Positions 13,082-22,431 of a stretch of DNA of 64,000 bases are shown here, one piece after another. A model generated the notes under the pieces. The model saw nothing but the letters and a program-made list of their open reading frames with translations. It ran no database searches and was not told the origin of the DNA. Origin of the DNA: Muscardinus avellanarius. Lineage: Eukaryota; Chordata; Mammalia; Rodentia; Gliridae. The position numbers were made by a program, and so were the translations under genes. Location of the stretch: assembly GCA_963383645.1 (NCBI GenBank), contig OY726559.1:117740905-117804904 (forward strand), given 5' to 3'. Positions within the stretch are counted from its first letter, which is position 1. Each line of letters opens with the position of its first letter.

Positions 13082-16000
13082 TTTTTCAGTACTGGAGATA
13101 GAACCCCAGTCCTATATCTTATTCTTTCTTTCTTTCTTTTTTGCGGGTCTAGGGATGAAACCCAGGGGCATCAACCTCCGAGCTACACCCTATTTTTTAT
13201 TCTTTATTTTGAAACAGGGTCTCATTGAATTGCAGAGGCCTCACTAAGTAGCTGAGGCTGTCTGCGAACCGTGATCCTACAGTCTCAGCCCTCCGAATGC
13301 TGGGATTACAAGCGTGCGCCACCACGCCCGGCTCTTATTCTTTATTTTTGAAACAGGGTCTCACTGAGTTGTAAAGGGCCGCACTAAGTAGCTGAGGCTG
13401 TCCAAAAACTGCAATCCTCCCCTTTCAGCCTCCTGAAGGTTGGGACTACAAACATGCCCCACCATGCCCAGCTCTTTTATATTTTTGAAACAGGGTCTAA
13501 GTTGAGGAGGGTCTCACTAAATTGCTAAGGCTGGCCTCGAACCTGCAATCCTCCTGTCTCAGCCTCCCAAGTACAGGATTATGAGCATGGGCTACCACAC
13601 CTGCTTGTGTAATTCTTTTTAATTTTTATTTTGTGTAGTACTGGGTATTGAGCCCAGGGCCTTGCACATACTAGAAAAGCACTCTTTCCACTGAGCTACA
13701 TTCCGAGCTCTTTTGATTTTGTATTTTGAGACAGCGTCTTGCTAAGTTGATCAGGCTGCCTTGAACTTGTGATCCTCCTGCCTCAGCTCTTGAGAAACTG
13801 GGATTACAGGCTTGCAACATCATGCCCTGGTAATTAGTGTATTTCTTAACTTCTGACCCATCCCCCATCTGCCGAAAGCACAGGCCAAATGGCCTTAGTT
13901 TTCTGACCATCAGAGGAAGAGTTCAGGGAAAATATAGCTACACTTAACAGCAGGAAGAAACCCGAGCTGCCGATGGAAATACAATCTGAGAGCCACAAGT
14001 AAATATATACTTTTTTTTTCCCTAAAGAGACCCACTAGTTGAAATGACTCATCCTGATGTTTTCTCTGTGGCCTCAATATGGGGCAGGGAAGGGGGTTAA
14101 GGCTGGCAAAGTAAACCACTTCCCTTCTGTAGCTGAAATTGGTCTGATAACTACTCCATAAAATAGTTAATGAGGGAGAAAAAAAAAAGATAAAGAGCCA
14201 GAGAGAGACAAACCCTCCCAGCAGAGAAAGCGGGACTGATACTGAGGCCAGGACTGCACATTTCTAATTGTATACACCTGAGAAGTGTATACAATTCCTT
14301 ACCCAAAGGCTTCTAAGAAGGTTCCCAGATAAACACCTGAACTTGAATGCAGCCCCACCCCAAGAGAGATGAGTCATCTGGAATAGGACATCTAGTTAAA
14401 TAGGATTTCTTTTAAACAGAGCATATGACTATCATTGTGGCTATAGAAAATTCCTCTGCTATCACACGCTATAAATATGGTATCAACAGAGATATCCAGT
14501 ATCAACAGGATTATCAGCTGTCTCAGTCCAGTGCAAAAGCCTAGCATTCACAATTCCATGTTTTATCTGGCTAAATCATGTTTCTTTACACTAGAAATAT
14601 AACAGGGTGACCTCTGAGGAACTGAGTGCAGAGAAAAGAAGAAAAAGAATCTTTATCTTTTTCATTTCAGATTCTTTTTGTACTTTTTTTTTGTACTGGG
14701 GATGGAACCCAGAGGCATTCTACCTTCGAGCTACACCCCCATCCTGATTTTATCTTATTTGGAAATCTCACTAAGTTGATGATGCATTCTACTCCTTTAG
14801 CTAAAAACAGCTTAAATGATGCACGCTTGTAATCCCAGTACTTGGGAGGCTGAGAAAGGAAGGTCACAGGTTCAAAGCCAGCCTCAGCAACATAGTGAGG
14901 TTCTCAGCAACTCAGTAAGCCCCTGTTTCCAAATAAAATATAAAATAGGTGCAGAGGTGTAGCCCAGAGGTAGAAGGCTCCTGGGTTCCACCACCAGCAG
15001 CGCGCGCGCGCGCGCACACACACACAGAAAACTTAAATCAAGGGTGGAGGTGTAGGTCAGTGGCAGAGTGCTTGCCTATCACCTGTGAAACCCTGGGTTC
15101 AATCCCCAGTCCAGCAAAAATAAATAAATAAATAAATAAATAATAAACTGTTTTGGTAAAACTTCCGGTCCAAGGGACCTTCACCAAATAGTGGAAAAGA
15201 GAGATTAGTCACTTAGAAGGGTGTTATTAAAACTCTACATTAGCCCTCCTTTATCAAAAAGGCTGGGTAAGGTGCTGAAAATATGTAATTCTAGTTCTTA
15301 GAAAGTTGAGACAGAAGGATCATAGGTTCAAGGACAGTGTGAGCAACTTAGAGATCTCACTTCAAAATAAAAAAAGGCTGGGGGGTTTCACTTAGAGGTA
15401 AAATACCCCTGGGTTCCATGTCCAGTACCAAAATTTAAAAAATTTAAAGATGTTCTAAAAGGACATGGCCGGGCGTGGTGGTGCATGCTTGTAATCCCCA
15501 CGCTTGGGAGGCGGAGACAGGAGGATCGCGCAGGTTCGAAGCCAGCAGGGCTGGCTTAAGAGACCCTGTTTCCAAATAAAAAATATTAAAAAATAGGTCT
15601 GGGAGTGTAGCCCGGAGGTAGAAGGGCTTCCAAGAACCCCAGTACCACCAAAAATAAAATAAAAATAAAAAAAGGACATAAAGCCGGGCATGGTGGCGCA
15701 CACTTGTAATCCCAGTACTTGGGAGGCTGAGACAGGAGGATCGCAGGTTTGCAGCCAGCTTCAACTACTTAGTGAGGCCCTCTGCAAATTAGTGAGACCC
15801 TGTTTCAAAATAAAGAATAAAAAATAGGACTAGGGGTGTAGCCCAAGGTAGAATGTCCCTAGGTTCTATCCCTAGTACCGCAAAAGAAAGAAAAAAAAAA
15901 GGAAAGAAAAGAAAAAGAAAAGGAGGATATAGCCACATAGGCATCAGTCTGAATTTCTTCAGTGACAAGTGTGATTAAGAGTGGGGGGCAGGTGACCTCC

Positions 16001-17369
16001 TGGAGCCTTTTCTGAGTGGCTTTTTTTTTTTTTTTTTTTGCCTAAAGCTACATGACCAGTCAGCACAGCTGGTAGAATCCAGCTGGCTCAGAAAGCACCC
16101 AAAATAAGCTACAAAGCATTCAAGACGCATGCTTATGGGTTTTGACTCCAAACACACTTTGTTTATCCCTTTCAAGCAAGGGGATTTTATGCGTAGTTTT
16201 TATTCATTAATGCCAAGGGACACACCTGGAGGCAAAGGAATGCAGGTTCAGGTTGTGGGTCAACAAATATGCTAGATGTAATCTGTATGTTTGGTTTAAA
16301 AACACACATTTAAGCTAGGCTTGCTAGTAGTCCAAGTACTGGGGAGGCCGAGCAAACAGGATAGCAGTTTGGAGGGGAGTCTCAGCAAGTACTGAGACTC
16401 TCATCAACCTAGCGAGACCCTGTTTCCAAATAAAAATTAAAAAAACAGGGCTGAGGGTGTAATTTCGAGGAAGAATGCCACTGGGCTCAACTTCCAGAGT
16501 CAACAACAACAACAACAACAACAATAATAATAATAATAACTATGAAATAAAAACAAGGATTTAAACCGGACATGGTGGCAAACACCTGTGTAATCCCAGC
16601 ACTAGGGAGGCTGAGACAGGAGGATCGCACAGGTTTGAAGCCAGCCTCCGCTACTTAGTGAGGCTCTCGGCAACTTAGTGAGACCCTGTTTCCAAATAAA
16701 CTATAAAAAAAAGGTCTGGGAGTATAGCCCGGAGGTAGAAAAGCCCCTGGGTTCCACCCCCAGTACTACCAAAAATAAAAATAAAATTAAAATAAAATAA
16801 AATAAAATAATAAAAAATAGGTCTGGGAGTGTAGCCCGGAGGTAGAAAAGTCCCTGGGTTCCACCTTCAGGACAACAATAAATAAATAAATTAATTAATT
16901 TTCAAAAATATAGGACCGAGGGGGGTGTGGCTCAGAGAGAGAATGTCCCTGGGTTCAATCCCCAGTCCTGCAAAAATAAATAAATAAATAACCACACAGA
17001 TTTAAAGTATAACAGGGACCATCTTCAAGATTTAGAAAAGAGTTTGATCGGCCAGAGAGAAATCACAATTCACAAGGGATGCCGCGGGCGTCCGGGTTGG
17101 TCCCACACGCCCTGGGGAGCCCGACCTGCGGGAGGGGCGGGTGGGGTCGCCCGGGTCCTCCTGCTGCAGGGACTCCGCGGGTCCTGCGGCGGGGCCTGCA
17201 GCGGGGCCGAGCCCCAGGCCCCCGCCCCGCTCGGGCAGGCCCCCGGGAGAGAAGCCCAGGCCCCACCTCGGCCGCCCGCACGCCCCGGGTCCCGCACCTC
17301 CGTCCTTCCCAGGACTCCATGCTCCGTTACCTGCAGAGCAGCTCGACAACCTTGCAGGAAGTCCTCCAT
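1201..17369 (-). CDS. PRUNE1: PRUNE1, prune exopolyphosphatase (5' part; runs off the left edge)
   Basis: Three minus-strand coding exons (17369-17331, 3904-3812, 1403-1201) encode the first 111 residues plus two bases of codon 112. They match the N terminus of mammalian PRUNE1, a DHH-superfamily phosphoesterase that hydrolyses short-chain polyphosphates, is cytosolic, binds NME1 and GSK3B, and is mutated in a human neurodevelopmental disorder. Metal-site motifs are visible: NEACDLD with N24, D28 and D30, and the signature VDHH with D106, H107 and H108. All are intact, so the N-terminal catalytic half looks functional. The start at 17369 is chosen because ACCATGG is a strong Kozak context and [13 protein letters not shown] is the family N terminus. 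Intron 1 is about 13.4 kb and full of SINEs. The remaining exons lie left of base 1. Confidence 0.95.
1541..2090 (+). mobile_element. SINE left half, then SINE B dimer with two extra right halves
   Basis: Left half 1541-1660; B dimer 1662-1880; further right halves at 1893-1949 (B type) and 1994-2052 (A type). Three ID-like units follow one B1-like unit. Confidence 0.85.
2105..2175 (-). mobile_element. ID-type tRNA-derived SINE
   Basis: Reads as a full-length ID monomer (GTACATGCTCTACCACTGAC on the plus strand). Older than the dimers. Confidence 0.65.
2255..2425 (+). mobile_element. SINE dimer, diverged
   Basis: Left half about 2255-2355, linker CAAAATAAAATAGGG, right half ending CCCTAATACC. 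Confidence 0.8.
2450..2949 (-). mobile_element. Two SINE B dimers in tandem orientation
   Basis: 2450-2647 and 2729-2949, both inverted. The second has a long T-run (its A tail) at the low-coordinate end. Confidence 0.9.
3037..3520 (+). mobile_element. SINE A dimer with CA tail, then a second dimer
   Basis: 3037-3237, CA array 3238-3295, then a diverged dimer 3308-3520. Confidence 0.88.
3812..3904 (-). CDS. PRUNE1: PRUNE1 coding exon 2
   Basis: 31 codons from [10 protein letters not shown] to FYLAK, phase 0 at both ends, acceptor CTCCAG and donor GTGAGT. It carries metal-binding motif NEACDLD. Confidence 0.95.
3955..4345 (-). mobile_element. SINE A (minus) split by a SINE A (plus, 4050-4253)
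   Basis: The minus element runs 3955-4049 and resumes at about 4304-4345. The plus element sits between. Just right of it GACCCTTCCCATCTTTAGCC occurs twice (4262-4281 and 4284-4303), a small tandem duplication. Confidence 0.8.
4541..4792 (-). mobile_element. SINE B dimer with TTTA tail
   Basis: TTTA array 4541-4586 is the tail; body 4587-4792. Confidence 0.9.
4938..5660 (-). mobile_element. Run of five minus-strand SINE units
   Basis: ID fragment 4938-4978; C type 4998-5177; left-half monomer 5178-5310; A dimer 5318-5516; left-half monomer 5520-5660. Confidence 0.85.
5859..6070 (+). mobile_element. SINE A dimer
   Basis: Left half from AGCTGGGCACGGTGGCGCAC; ends CCCTAGTACTG and an A-rich tail. 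Between here and 6377 the sequence is unique and I see nothing in it. Confidence 0.9.
6378..7035 (+). mobile_element. SINE cluster: left half, A dimer, ID piece, B dimer
   Basis: 6378-6513 left half; 6516-6720 A; 6749-6800 partial ID; 6813-7016 B with a CA tail. Confidence 0.85.
7303..8175 (+). mobile_element. SINE cluster of four units
   Basis: 7303-7500 diverged dimer; 7513-7585 partial; 7588-7805 dimer with a duplicated right end; 7848-8050 A dimer whose tail is an AAAAT array (8051-8108), followed by an extra right half at 8111-8170. Confidence 0.85.
8229..8608. mobile_element. SINE A (+, 8229-8450) and left-half SINE (-, 8485-8608)
   Basis: Opposed pair that could fold back in RNA. Confidence 0.85.
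8821..9240 (+). mobile_element. SINE B dimer plus two extra right halves and CA array
   Basis: B dimer 8821-9018; right halves 9054-9112 and 9130-9190; CA array 9194-9240 begins at the last one's end. Confidence 0.85.
9260..9967 (+). mobile_element. LINE-1 3' end fragment, split by a SINE
   Basis: Typical L1 3'-end sequence, for example ACACAATGGAATATTACTC and AACATGGATGGAACCTGAGG. A plus-strand SINE at 9673-9884 interrupts it and is flanked by AGAGAGT on both sides. The L1-like sequence resumes at about 9886. A second SINE bounds it on the right with GAATAACTT on both sides. An extra GTTCATTCCTCAGCCATGC plus A-run near 9460-9486 looks like a local duplication. It is non-coding, and is the only LINE I recognise here. 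Confidence 0.85.
9673..9884 (+). mobile_element. SINE A dimer inside L1, with target duplication
   Basis: Flanked by AGAGAGT on both sides (before 9673 and from about 9886). Confidence 0.85.
9969..10172 (-). mobile_element. SINE A dimer with target duplication
   Basis: GAATAACTT stands both left of the T-run and right of the element (10173-10181). Confidence 0.88.
10256..11202 (+). mobile_element. SINE cluster: truncated B, left half, A dimer, dimer plus extra right halves
   Basis: 10256-10440; 10454-10568; 10575-10772; 10817-11015; extra right halves 11051-11104 and 11153-11202, each followed by a CA array (11112-11152, 11204-11254). Confidence 0.85.
11204..11254. repeat. CA / GCAC compound microsatellite
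   Basis: CA repeats pass into GCAC repeats directly after a SINE right half ending CCCAGTAACCGCACAGG. Confidence 0.95.
11270..11984. other. Unique PRUNE1 intron 1 sequence
   Basis: About 700 bases with no recognised repeat or exon. Open frames on both strands (for example 11179-11640 minus) have no splice or family support. It could be a conserved noncoding element. Confidence 0.4.
11985..12842 (-). mobile_element. Minus-strand SINE units with GT array
   Basis: GT array 11985-12037 is the tail of a SINE at 12036-12193; dimer 12265-12467; unique 12470-12770; right half 12775-12842. Confidence 0.8.
12862..13832 (-). mobile_element. Run of minus-strand SINEs
   Basis: 12862-13042; TTTA array 13043-13084 then right-half fragment and A dimer to 13333; left halves 13334-13473 and 13474-13605; ID plus B1-like 13626-13832. 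Confidence 0.85.
13833..14620. other. Unique PRUNE1 intron 1 sequence with AP-1 sites
   Basis: Repeat-free block between SINE runs; see the AP-1 entry. No exon signals seen. Confidence 0.4.
14040..14380. promoter_or_regulatory. AP-1 motif pair in unique PRUNE1 intron 1 DNA
   Basis: Two perfect TRE/AP-1 sites, TGACTCA (14045-14051) and TGAGTCA (14370-14376), lie with AGATAA-type GATA motifs in about 800 bases of SINE-free sequence (13833-14620). This may be an intronic enhancer. Motif evidence only. Confidence 0.3.
14684..15144. mobile_element. SINE right half (-), SINE B (+), ID (+)
   Basis: 14684-14785 minus; 14819-15000 plus with a CG/CA tail; 15043-15117 ID monomer with an AAAT tail to 15144. 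Confidence 0.8.
15260..15884 (+). mobile_element. Old SINE, SINE C, SINE A
   Basis: 15260-15430 diverged dimer; 15469-15650 clear subfamily C (GAAGGGCTTCC right half); 15682-15884 A dimer. Confidence 0.88.
15900..16310. other. Unique intron sequence
   Basis: A short purine run and a T-run, then unremarkable AT-rich intron. I see no feature. Confidence 0.4.
16313..16990 (+). mobile_element. SINE cluster with extra right halves
   Basis: 16313-16500 diverged dimer with a CAA/TAA tail; B dimer 16565-16769; extra right halves 16817-16875 (B type) and 16911-16970 (A type). Confidence 0.85.
17331..17369 (-). CDS. PRUNE1: PRUNE1 coding exon 1
   Basis: Thirteen codons, [13 protein letters not shown], ending in phase 0 before a GTAACG donor (17330-17325). 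It lies inside the 17060-17690 CpG island. The ATG is followed by G in a good Kozak context. Confidence 0.93.
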
Positions 17370-17604
17370 GGTGACGCCCAAGGTATGCCGTCGCCCCTCG
17401 CCGACGAGCGGTCACCCGGCGAGCGCGCCCTGCCCAGACTCCGGGGCCAGGGGCCGGAGTGAGGAGGCAGGACTCGAACCCGCCACAGCGATTCGGCCTC
17501 CGACCCCGGAGGAAGTGCGTAAGCCGGCGCCCCGGAGCCCGACGTCGCCCCGCCCCCGGCGGTGGAGGCGGAGCTCTGCGCCCAGAGGCTCACGGGACGT
17601 CTCT

Positions 17605-17649
17605 CCGGAAGCGGAGGCGCGTGGCGCAGGGCGGCCTGGGAAACGTAGT
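17605..17649 (+). promoter_or_regulatory. ETS site and ACTAYRNNNCCCR element
   Basis: CCGGAAG at 17605-17611 followed 25 bases later by a minus-strand ACTACGTTTCCCA (17649-17637). Both are typical of TATA-less CpG promoters. This is a motif match only. Confidence 0.45.
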
Positions 17650-17840
17650 CCAGAAGCCCCGGAACGCCCCAACAATTGAGAGAAGAATTTTCTGAGGGAT
17701 TTGACGCACAAATGTGTATGTGTCACGGGCACCCATCTTTGTGACATCTGCTCTTCCTCTCACAGAGAAAAGCGAAATATAGCATCTTCCCATGTATCAC
17801 ACTAAGCATGTGGTTGACATTTTAAATGACAAGCATGGCG

Positions 17841-18043
17841 GCTGGGCGTGGTGGTGCACGCTTGTAATCCCAGTACTTTGGGAGGCTGAGACTGGAGGAT
17901 CGCAGGTTCGGGGACAGCCTTAGATTCAGCAAGTAACGAGACTCTTATCAACCTAGCGAGGCCCTGCTTTAAGATAAAAAATAAAATAAGGCTCCGAGTG
18001 TAGCTCAGAGGTAGAATGTCCCTGGGTTCAGTTCCAGTAACTA

Positions 18044-18088
<45 letters not shown>
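17841..18088 (+). mobile_element. SINE A dimer with CA tail
   Basis: Body 17841-18042; CA array 18043-18088. Confidence 0.9.
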
Positions 18089-18089
<1 letters not shown>

Positions 18090-18136
18090 GCATGACAAAA
18101 TGGCTCCCCATCTTTTTCCCAAATTCTCCCCTCACC

Positions 18137-18900
18137 TTTTTTTTTTTTTTTTTGGTAATACCAGGGGCATTCTATCTCCAAACTATACCCCAACCCAGCC
18201 CAATTTTATTTATTTATTTATTTATTTTTAAACAAGGTCTCACTAGGTGCTGAGGCTGGCCTCAAACCTGTGGTCTTCTGGTCTCAGCCTCCTAAGTACT
18301 GGTATTACAAATGGTGATTGAACCCCAGAGCTTTCTACTTCTTTGCTACACCCACAGCCCCTATATTACTTTTTTTTTTAAACAGTCTCAGCCAGATGGT
18401 GGTGCACACTTGTAATCCCAGCATTCAGGAGGCTGAGACTGGAGGATCACGGTTCAAAGACAGCCTCAGCTACCTAGTGAGGCCCTCCCTAACTTAGTGA
18501 GACCCTGTCTCAAAAATGAATAAAAAATAGGGCAGGGGATGTAGCTTGGAGGTCGAATGTCCCTGGGTTCCAGACCCACACACACACAAAAAAAAGTCTC
18601 ACTAAGTTTCAGAGGGCCTCACTAAATTGCTGAGGCTGGCCCTGAACCTGTGATTCTTCTGTATCAGCCACCCAAGTAGTGGGATTGCAAGCTTACAACA
18701 CCAAGCCTCGCTCCTTTGGCCCTTTTTATTTTTCAGCCTCTGGTTCCCAACTCCTGGGCTGGGTGCATTTTCAGGGTAACTTCTCATCAGGTCTTGCTAG
18801 GTTGCTGAGAGTCTCGCTAAGTTACTGAGGCTGGTCTTGAACCTGTAATCCTCCTATCCCAGGCTCTCAAGTACTGGGATTACAAGTGTGCACCACCATC
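18137..18900 (-). mobile_element. Minus SINEs, one split by a plus SINE A (18390-18578)
   Basis: The host minus element covers 18311-18389 and 18597-18712. The plus insert is flanked by AGTCTCA on both sides. Also a diverged SINE 18137-18310 and a left half 18789-18900. Confidence 0.82.
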
Positions 18901-18937
18901 AAATTCTCCCCTTTACCGAACTGACCCAGCTTTAACC

Positions 18938-18940
<3 letters not shown>

Positions 18941-18968
<28 letters not shown>

Positions 18969-19110
18969 GCGTTGCTGGGGGTGGAACCCAGGGGCTTTCT
19001 ACCTCCAGGCTATACTCCCAGAATTATTTTATATTTTATTTAAAAACAGGGTCTCACTAGTTGCTGAGAATGGCCAGGAACCTGTAAGTCCTGGGATGAC
19101 AAGTGTGCTT
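18941..19110 (-). mobile_element. SINE B, 3' part complete
   Basis: Long T-run tail; the left half is partial. Confidence 0.8.
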
Positions 19111-19304
19111 TCCTCAAGCCTTTCTTGGACTCTTGTAACCTTGCCTCTTTTCTCTCTGCCCCCTTAATTAAACCGCTCTTTCACCTTTCAGACTTTCTTG
19201 AAGTCTCGTCCTGGGGCAGTGGTGTAAGTAGTGTTTGGAGGACCCTTCAGAAGGGTCCTCTAAAACTTCCCTTAATAACTTCCTTTGATAACTGCTACTT
19301 TTTT

Positions 19305-19522
19305 TCTTTTTTTTTTTTTTTTTTCGGTTCTGGGGATGGAACCCAGCAGCATTCTACCTCCAAGCTACACCCCCAGGCCTATTTTATATTCTTTATTTTG
19401 AAACAGGGTCTCACTGAGTTGCAAAGGACCTCACTAAGTTGAGGCTGTCCTTGAACCATGATCCTCCTGTCTCAGCCTCCCAAAAGCTAGGATTACATGT
19501 GTGTGCTACCATGCCTAGCTGA
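19305..19522 (-). mobile_element. SINE A dimer with target duplication
   Basis: GATAACTGCTACTTT on the left and GATGACTGCTACTTT on the right. Confidence 0.88.
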
Positions 19523-19569
19523 TGACTGCTACTTTCTCTCCCCAGGGTAGTGCAGAAAAAAAATAAGGT

Positions 19570-19985
19570 CCAAGCAAACACGGTGGCAGTGGCGCATACC
19601 TATAATTTAGGGAGGCTGAGATAAGAGAATCATAGGTTGGAGATCAGCCCCAACAACTTACCAAGACCCTTGACTATTTTTTTTTTCAGGGTCTGGGGAC
19701 GGAACCCAGGAGCATTTGACCTCCGAGTTACACCCCCAGTTCTATATTTTATTCTTTATTTTGAAACAGGGTCTCACTAATTTGCGGAGGACCTAAGTAG
19801 CTGAGGCTGTCCGCGAACCTGTATCTTCCGGTCTCGGCCTCCCGAATGCTGGGATTACAAGTGTGCCACCATGCCCAGCTGACCCTCAACTATTTAGCAA
19901 GGCCTTTTCCAAATAAACAAATGAACACAACAGGACTAGGGATGTAACTTAGAGATAAAGTGCCCCAAGTTCCATCTCAGTACCA
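19570..19985 (+). mobile_element. SINE (plus) split by SINE A (minus, 19680-19882)
   Basis: The host's halves are 19570-19672 and 19883-19985. The insert is flanked by GACCCTTGACTATTT and GACCCTCAACTATTT, a 15-base target duplication with two differences. Confidence 0.88.
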
Positions 19986-20096
19986 CACACACACAAATAA
20001 ATAAGTCCCTTCATCATCAACTGTTCATTAATTAACCCAGTCCTTTATTTCCTGCCACCAGCCTCACACCAGCTTGCTTTCTTTTTTTTTTTTCTC

Positions 20097-20323
20097 TCTT
20101 CTTCTTCTTCTTCTTCTTCTTCTTCTTCTTCTTCTTCTTCTTCTTCTTCTTCTTCTTCTGGTACTAGGGTTCCTGGAAACCCTTCTACCTCCGGGCTACA
20201 CTCTCAGACCTACTTTTTTAATATACTTTTTTAAATTTGGAAACAGGGTCCTTTGAACCTGCACGATCCTCCTGTCTCCACCTCCCAAGCGCGGGGATTA
20301 TAAGCGTGTGCCACCACTCCTGG

Positions 20324-20380
<57 letters not shown>

Positions 20381-20570
20381 GTACTGGGGGTGGAACCCAG
20401 GGGCTTTTCTACCTCCGGGCTATACTCCCAAACCTCTTTTATACTTTATCTGGAAACAGGGTCTCACTAGGTTGCTGAGAGCCTCACTAAGTAGCTGAGG
20501 CTGGCTTCGAACCTGTGCGATCCTCCTGTCTCAGCCTCCCAAGCACGGGGGGCGCCACCACGCTGGGCTA
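20097..20570 (-). mobile_element. SINE C with CTT tail and SINE B with GT tail
   Basis: CTT array 20097-20159 then C body 20159-20325; TTTC and GT arrays then B body 20378-20570. Confidence 0.85.
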
Positions 20571-20875
20571 ACACCAGCTTTTCCTGCTCCCCAAACTGGA
20601 AGCTGAGAGGCGACTGAGGAGACACTGAGGCCTGAGGTGGGCTTGCGGGACACACCCAGGGTGTGCAGGGCCTGGGGTCGCCTCTGGGTCCTCTGGGGGC
20701 GCCCTCCTCTGCTCTCCCCCAGCGCCAGGAGCTCCTTCCAGTCCTTCCCGTGCATTAACAGGTGGGCGACCCAGCCAGTTGTATTTCTTGACTAAAAGAG
20801 AGAGAGGGATGGAGGGGGACTTGGAAAGGAGCCTTCTGAGGACTCCAGAAGACAGGACCAGGATCTCTTCTCTTT

Positions 20876-20957
20876 TTCCTTTCCTTTCCTTTCCTTTCCT
20901 TTCCTTTCCTTTCCTTTCCTTTCCTTTCCTTTCCTTTCCTTCCTTTCCTTTCCTTTC
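20876..20957. repeat. CCTTT pentanucleotide array
   Basis: About 16 units; not next to a SINE end, unlike most arrays here. It borders the CpG island. Confidence 0.95.
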
Positions 20958-20959
20958 TG

Positions 20960-21830
20960 ACCTTCAGTGAGTAACTGCGCGTCCCGCTCGCCGGCCCTGC
21001 TCCCTGGGGTCCAGAGCCAGGGCCTGCGCGGGTGGGAGCGGCCAGCGGCTCTGTCCAGCGCCCTCCTCCCGCTGTCCAGGGGCCTGCTCTTCCCCGCTCT
21101 CACCAGAGAGGCACGAGCGCCCCGTCCCTCCGGCGGCGGGCGGAGGCAGGAGAAAGGGGCTGTTGTTTTTCTGTGGTTTCTCTCCCCCTCTCTGCTGATC
21201 TCCGAGCTGCTGGCCGGGTCAGCGAGCCCGGTGGAACCCCTCCAGCGCGGGGCAGGTCCCTCCTCCTGCCCCGAGCTTGTCCTTGACTGATTTTTTTTTC
21301 TTTGTCCCGATGGAGGAAAGAGACAGCAAGAAAGAGGAAGCAAGAGAAACCACAAACTTCCTTTGAGAACCGGTTGGTCGCCAGGGCCTGGAGTGCACGC
21401 GGGACTCGAGCCCGGAGCAGCTGCCCAGCCCCAGGCCCCGCGCTGAGCCTGGCAGCCGGTGCCCACCCTGCGCCCCCTCCGTCCTCACCCCTCCTCGGGC
21501 TGCCACGGCTGCACCCCGCTTCTCAGGTCCGGAACTGCACCCACTTCTTGAGGTAAAAACTTTGTTTGGGCCGTCCTCGCTGCTCCCGCCGCAACTCCCC
21601 TTCTCTCCGGCTTTGGGGGGTGGGGTGACACCTGTCTGTCTTCCCATCGGGGGTCTCTACAAGTCCGATCGCCCCAGGAGCTAAGGCAGCGGGGACCCTT
21701 AAAGAGATGCTTCTCCCCCGGTCCCGGCATTTCTTCCTCGCTGCCGAGCCCTCCCCCTCTCCCCGGGGGCGAGGGCGAGCGGACGCCGCGCGGGGCTTTG
21801 GGGATGGGGGATTCGTCTAACCATTGCTGC
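20960..21830. promoter_or_regulatory. CpG island in the 5' intron of MINDY1
   Basis: About 870 bases of unique, GC-rich, CpG-dense sequence without SINEs, next to a CCTTT pentanucleotide array. It lies between the PRUNE1/MINDY1 promoter and the first MINDY1 coding exon. It could be an alternative MINDY1 promoter or first noncoding exon; for example 21537-21553 ends in TTGAG before GTAAAA. Long open frames here on both strands are probably by-products of high GC. No protein family recognised. Confidence 0.6.
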
Positions 21831-22383
21831 AGTGAAGACTTGGGTCAGACAGAAGGAGATTGGGATGGGACGACAAGGGATGAGTTCCCGCGGGGGTGCC
21901 TTCTTGAAGCTACACACCTATTTTATACGCTTCCCCCACTCTGGCTATTTACCGTCACCCAGGAGGTAGGTGCCGGGGCTGTGTGAACTCCCTGGACTGC
22001 CACCAGAGGCTAATTCCAGCTGGAGAGAAAAAAAAGTATGGGACTTGAACTAAAAAGAGAAGAAAGGAAAGGAAGAAAGAAAGAAAGAAGAAAGAAAGAA
22101 AAGAAATTCTGATTTGCTTGAGTACCCTCCTTTTCCACTCTGAAATAGTCCATGCCCCTGCCGCAGGAGTGTGCCTTACAGGGCAAAAGCTCCCTCTTCC
22201 ACCTCCGCCTGCCTCTTAAGGCTTAGGCCACTTAGCGCTGCCCAGATTCTCTGGGGACCCCACTGTCTCGGGGCTTAGCTCCTGGCTGCTTTGAGATCAT
22301 CCCTCCAGCCTGCTCTTCCCAGCCCCCACTTAATTATTGATCATTTCTAGCACAGGGCAGAAAATGAGCCCTGCCTTTTTTCA

Positions 22384-22384
<1 letters not shown>

Positions 22385-22431
<47 letters not shown>

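Larger units (their letters stand above)
17060..17690. promoter_or_regulatory. CpG island and likely bidirectional promoter of PRUNE1(-) and MINDY1(+)
   Basis: GC-rich, CpG-rich stretch that is free of SINEs and holds the PRUNE1 start codon. On the MINDY1 side are CCGGAAG (17605-17611) and GGAAGTG (17511-17517), both ETS-type sites, and TGGGAAACGTAGT (17637-17649). The reverse complement of the last, ACTACGTTTCCCA, fits the ACTAYRNNNCCCR motif of housekeeping and bidirectional promoters (ZNF143/THAP11 type). In human the PRUNE1 and MINDY1 5' ends lie almost head to head, which agrees with this layout. Start sites are inferred, not seen. Confidence 0.75.

Noticed and set aside
17461..17540. 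Minus-strand GCGGGTTCGAGTCCTGC resembling a tRNA T-arm
   Set aside because: The stem and loop fit, but no matching acceptor stem, D-arm or anticodon arm is found upstream.
17044..17747. Overlapping frames of 100-211 codons on both strands in the PRUNE1/MINDY1 CpG island
   Set aside because: High GC removes stop codons. Only [13 protein letters not shown] (17369-17331) matches a known protein.
20792..21647. Open frames up to 224 codons in the second CpG island
   Set aside because: They overlap on both strands, one runs through the CCTTT array, and none resembles a family.
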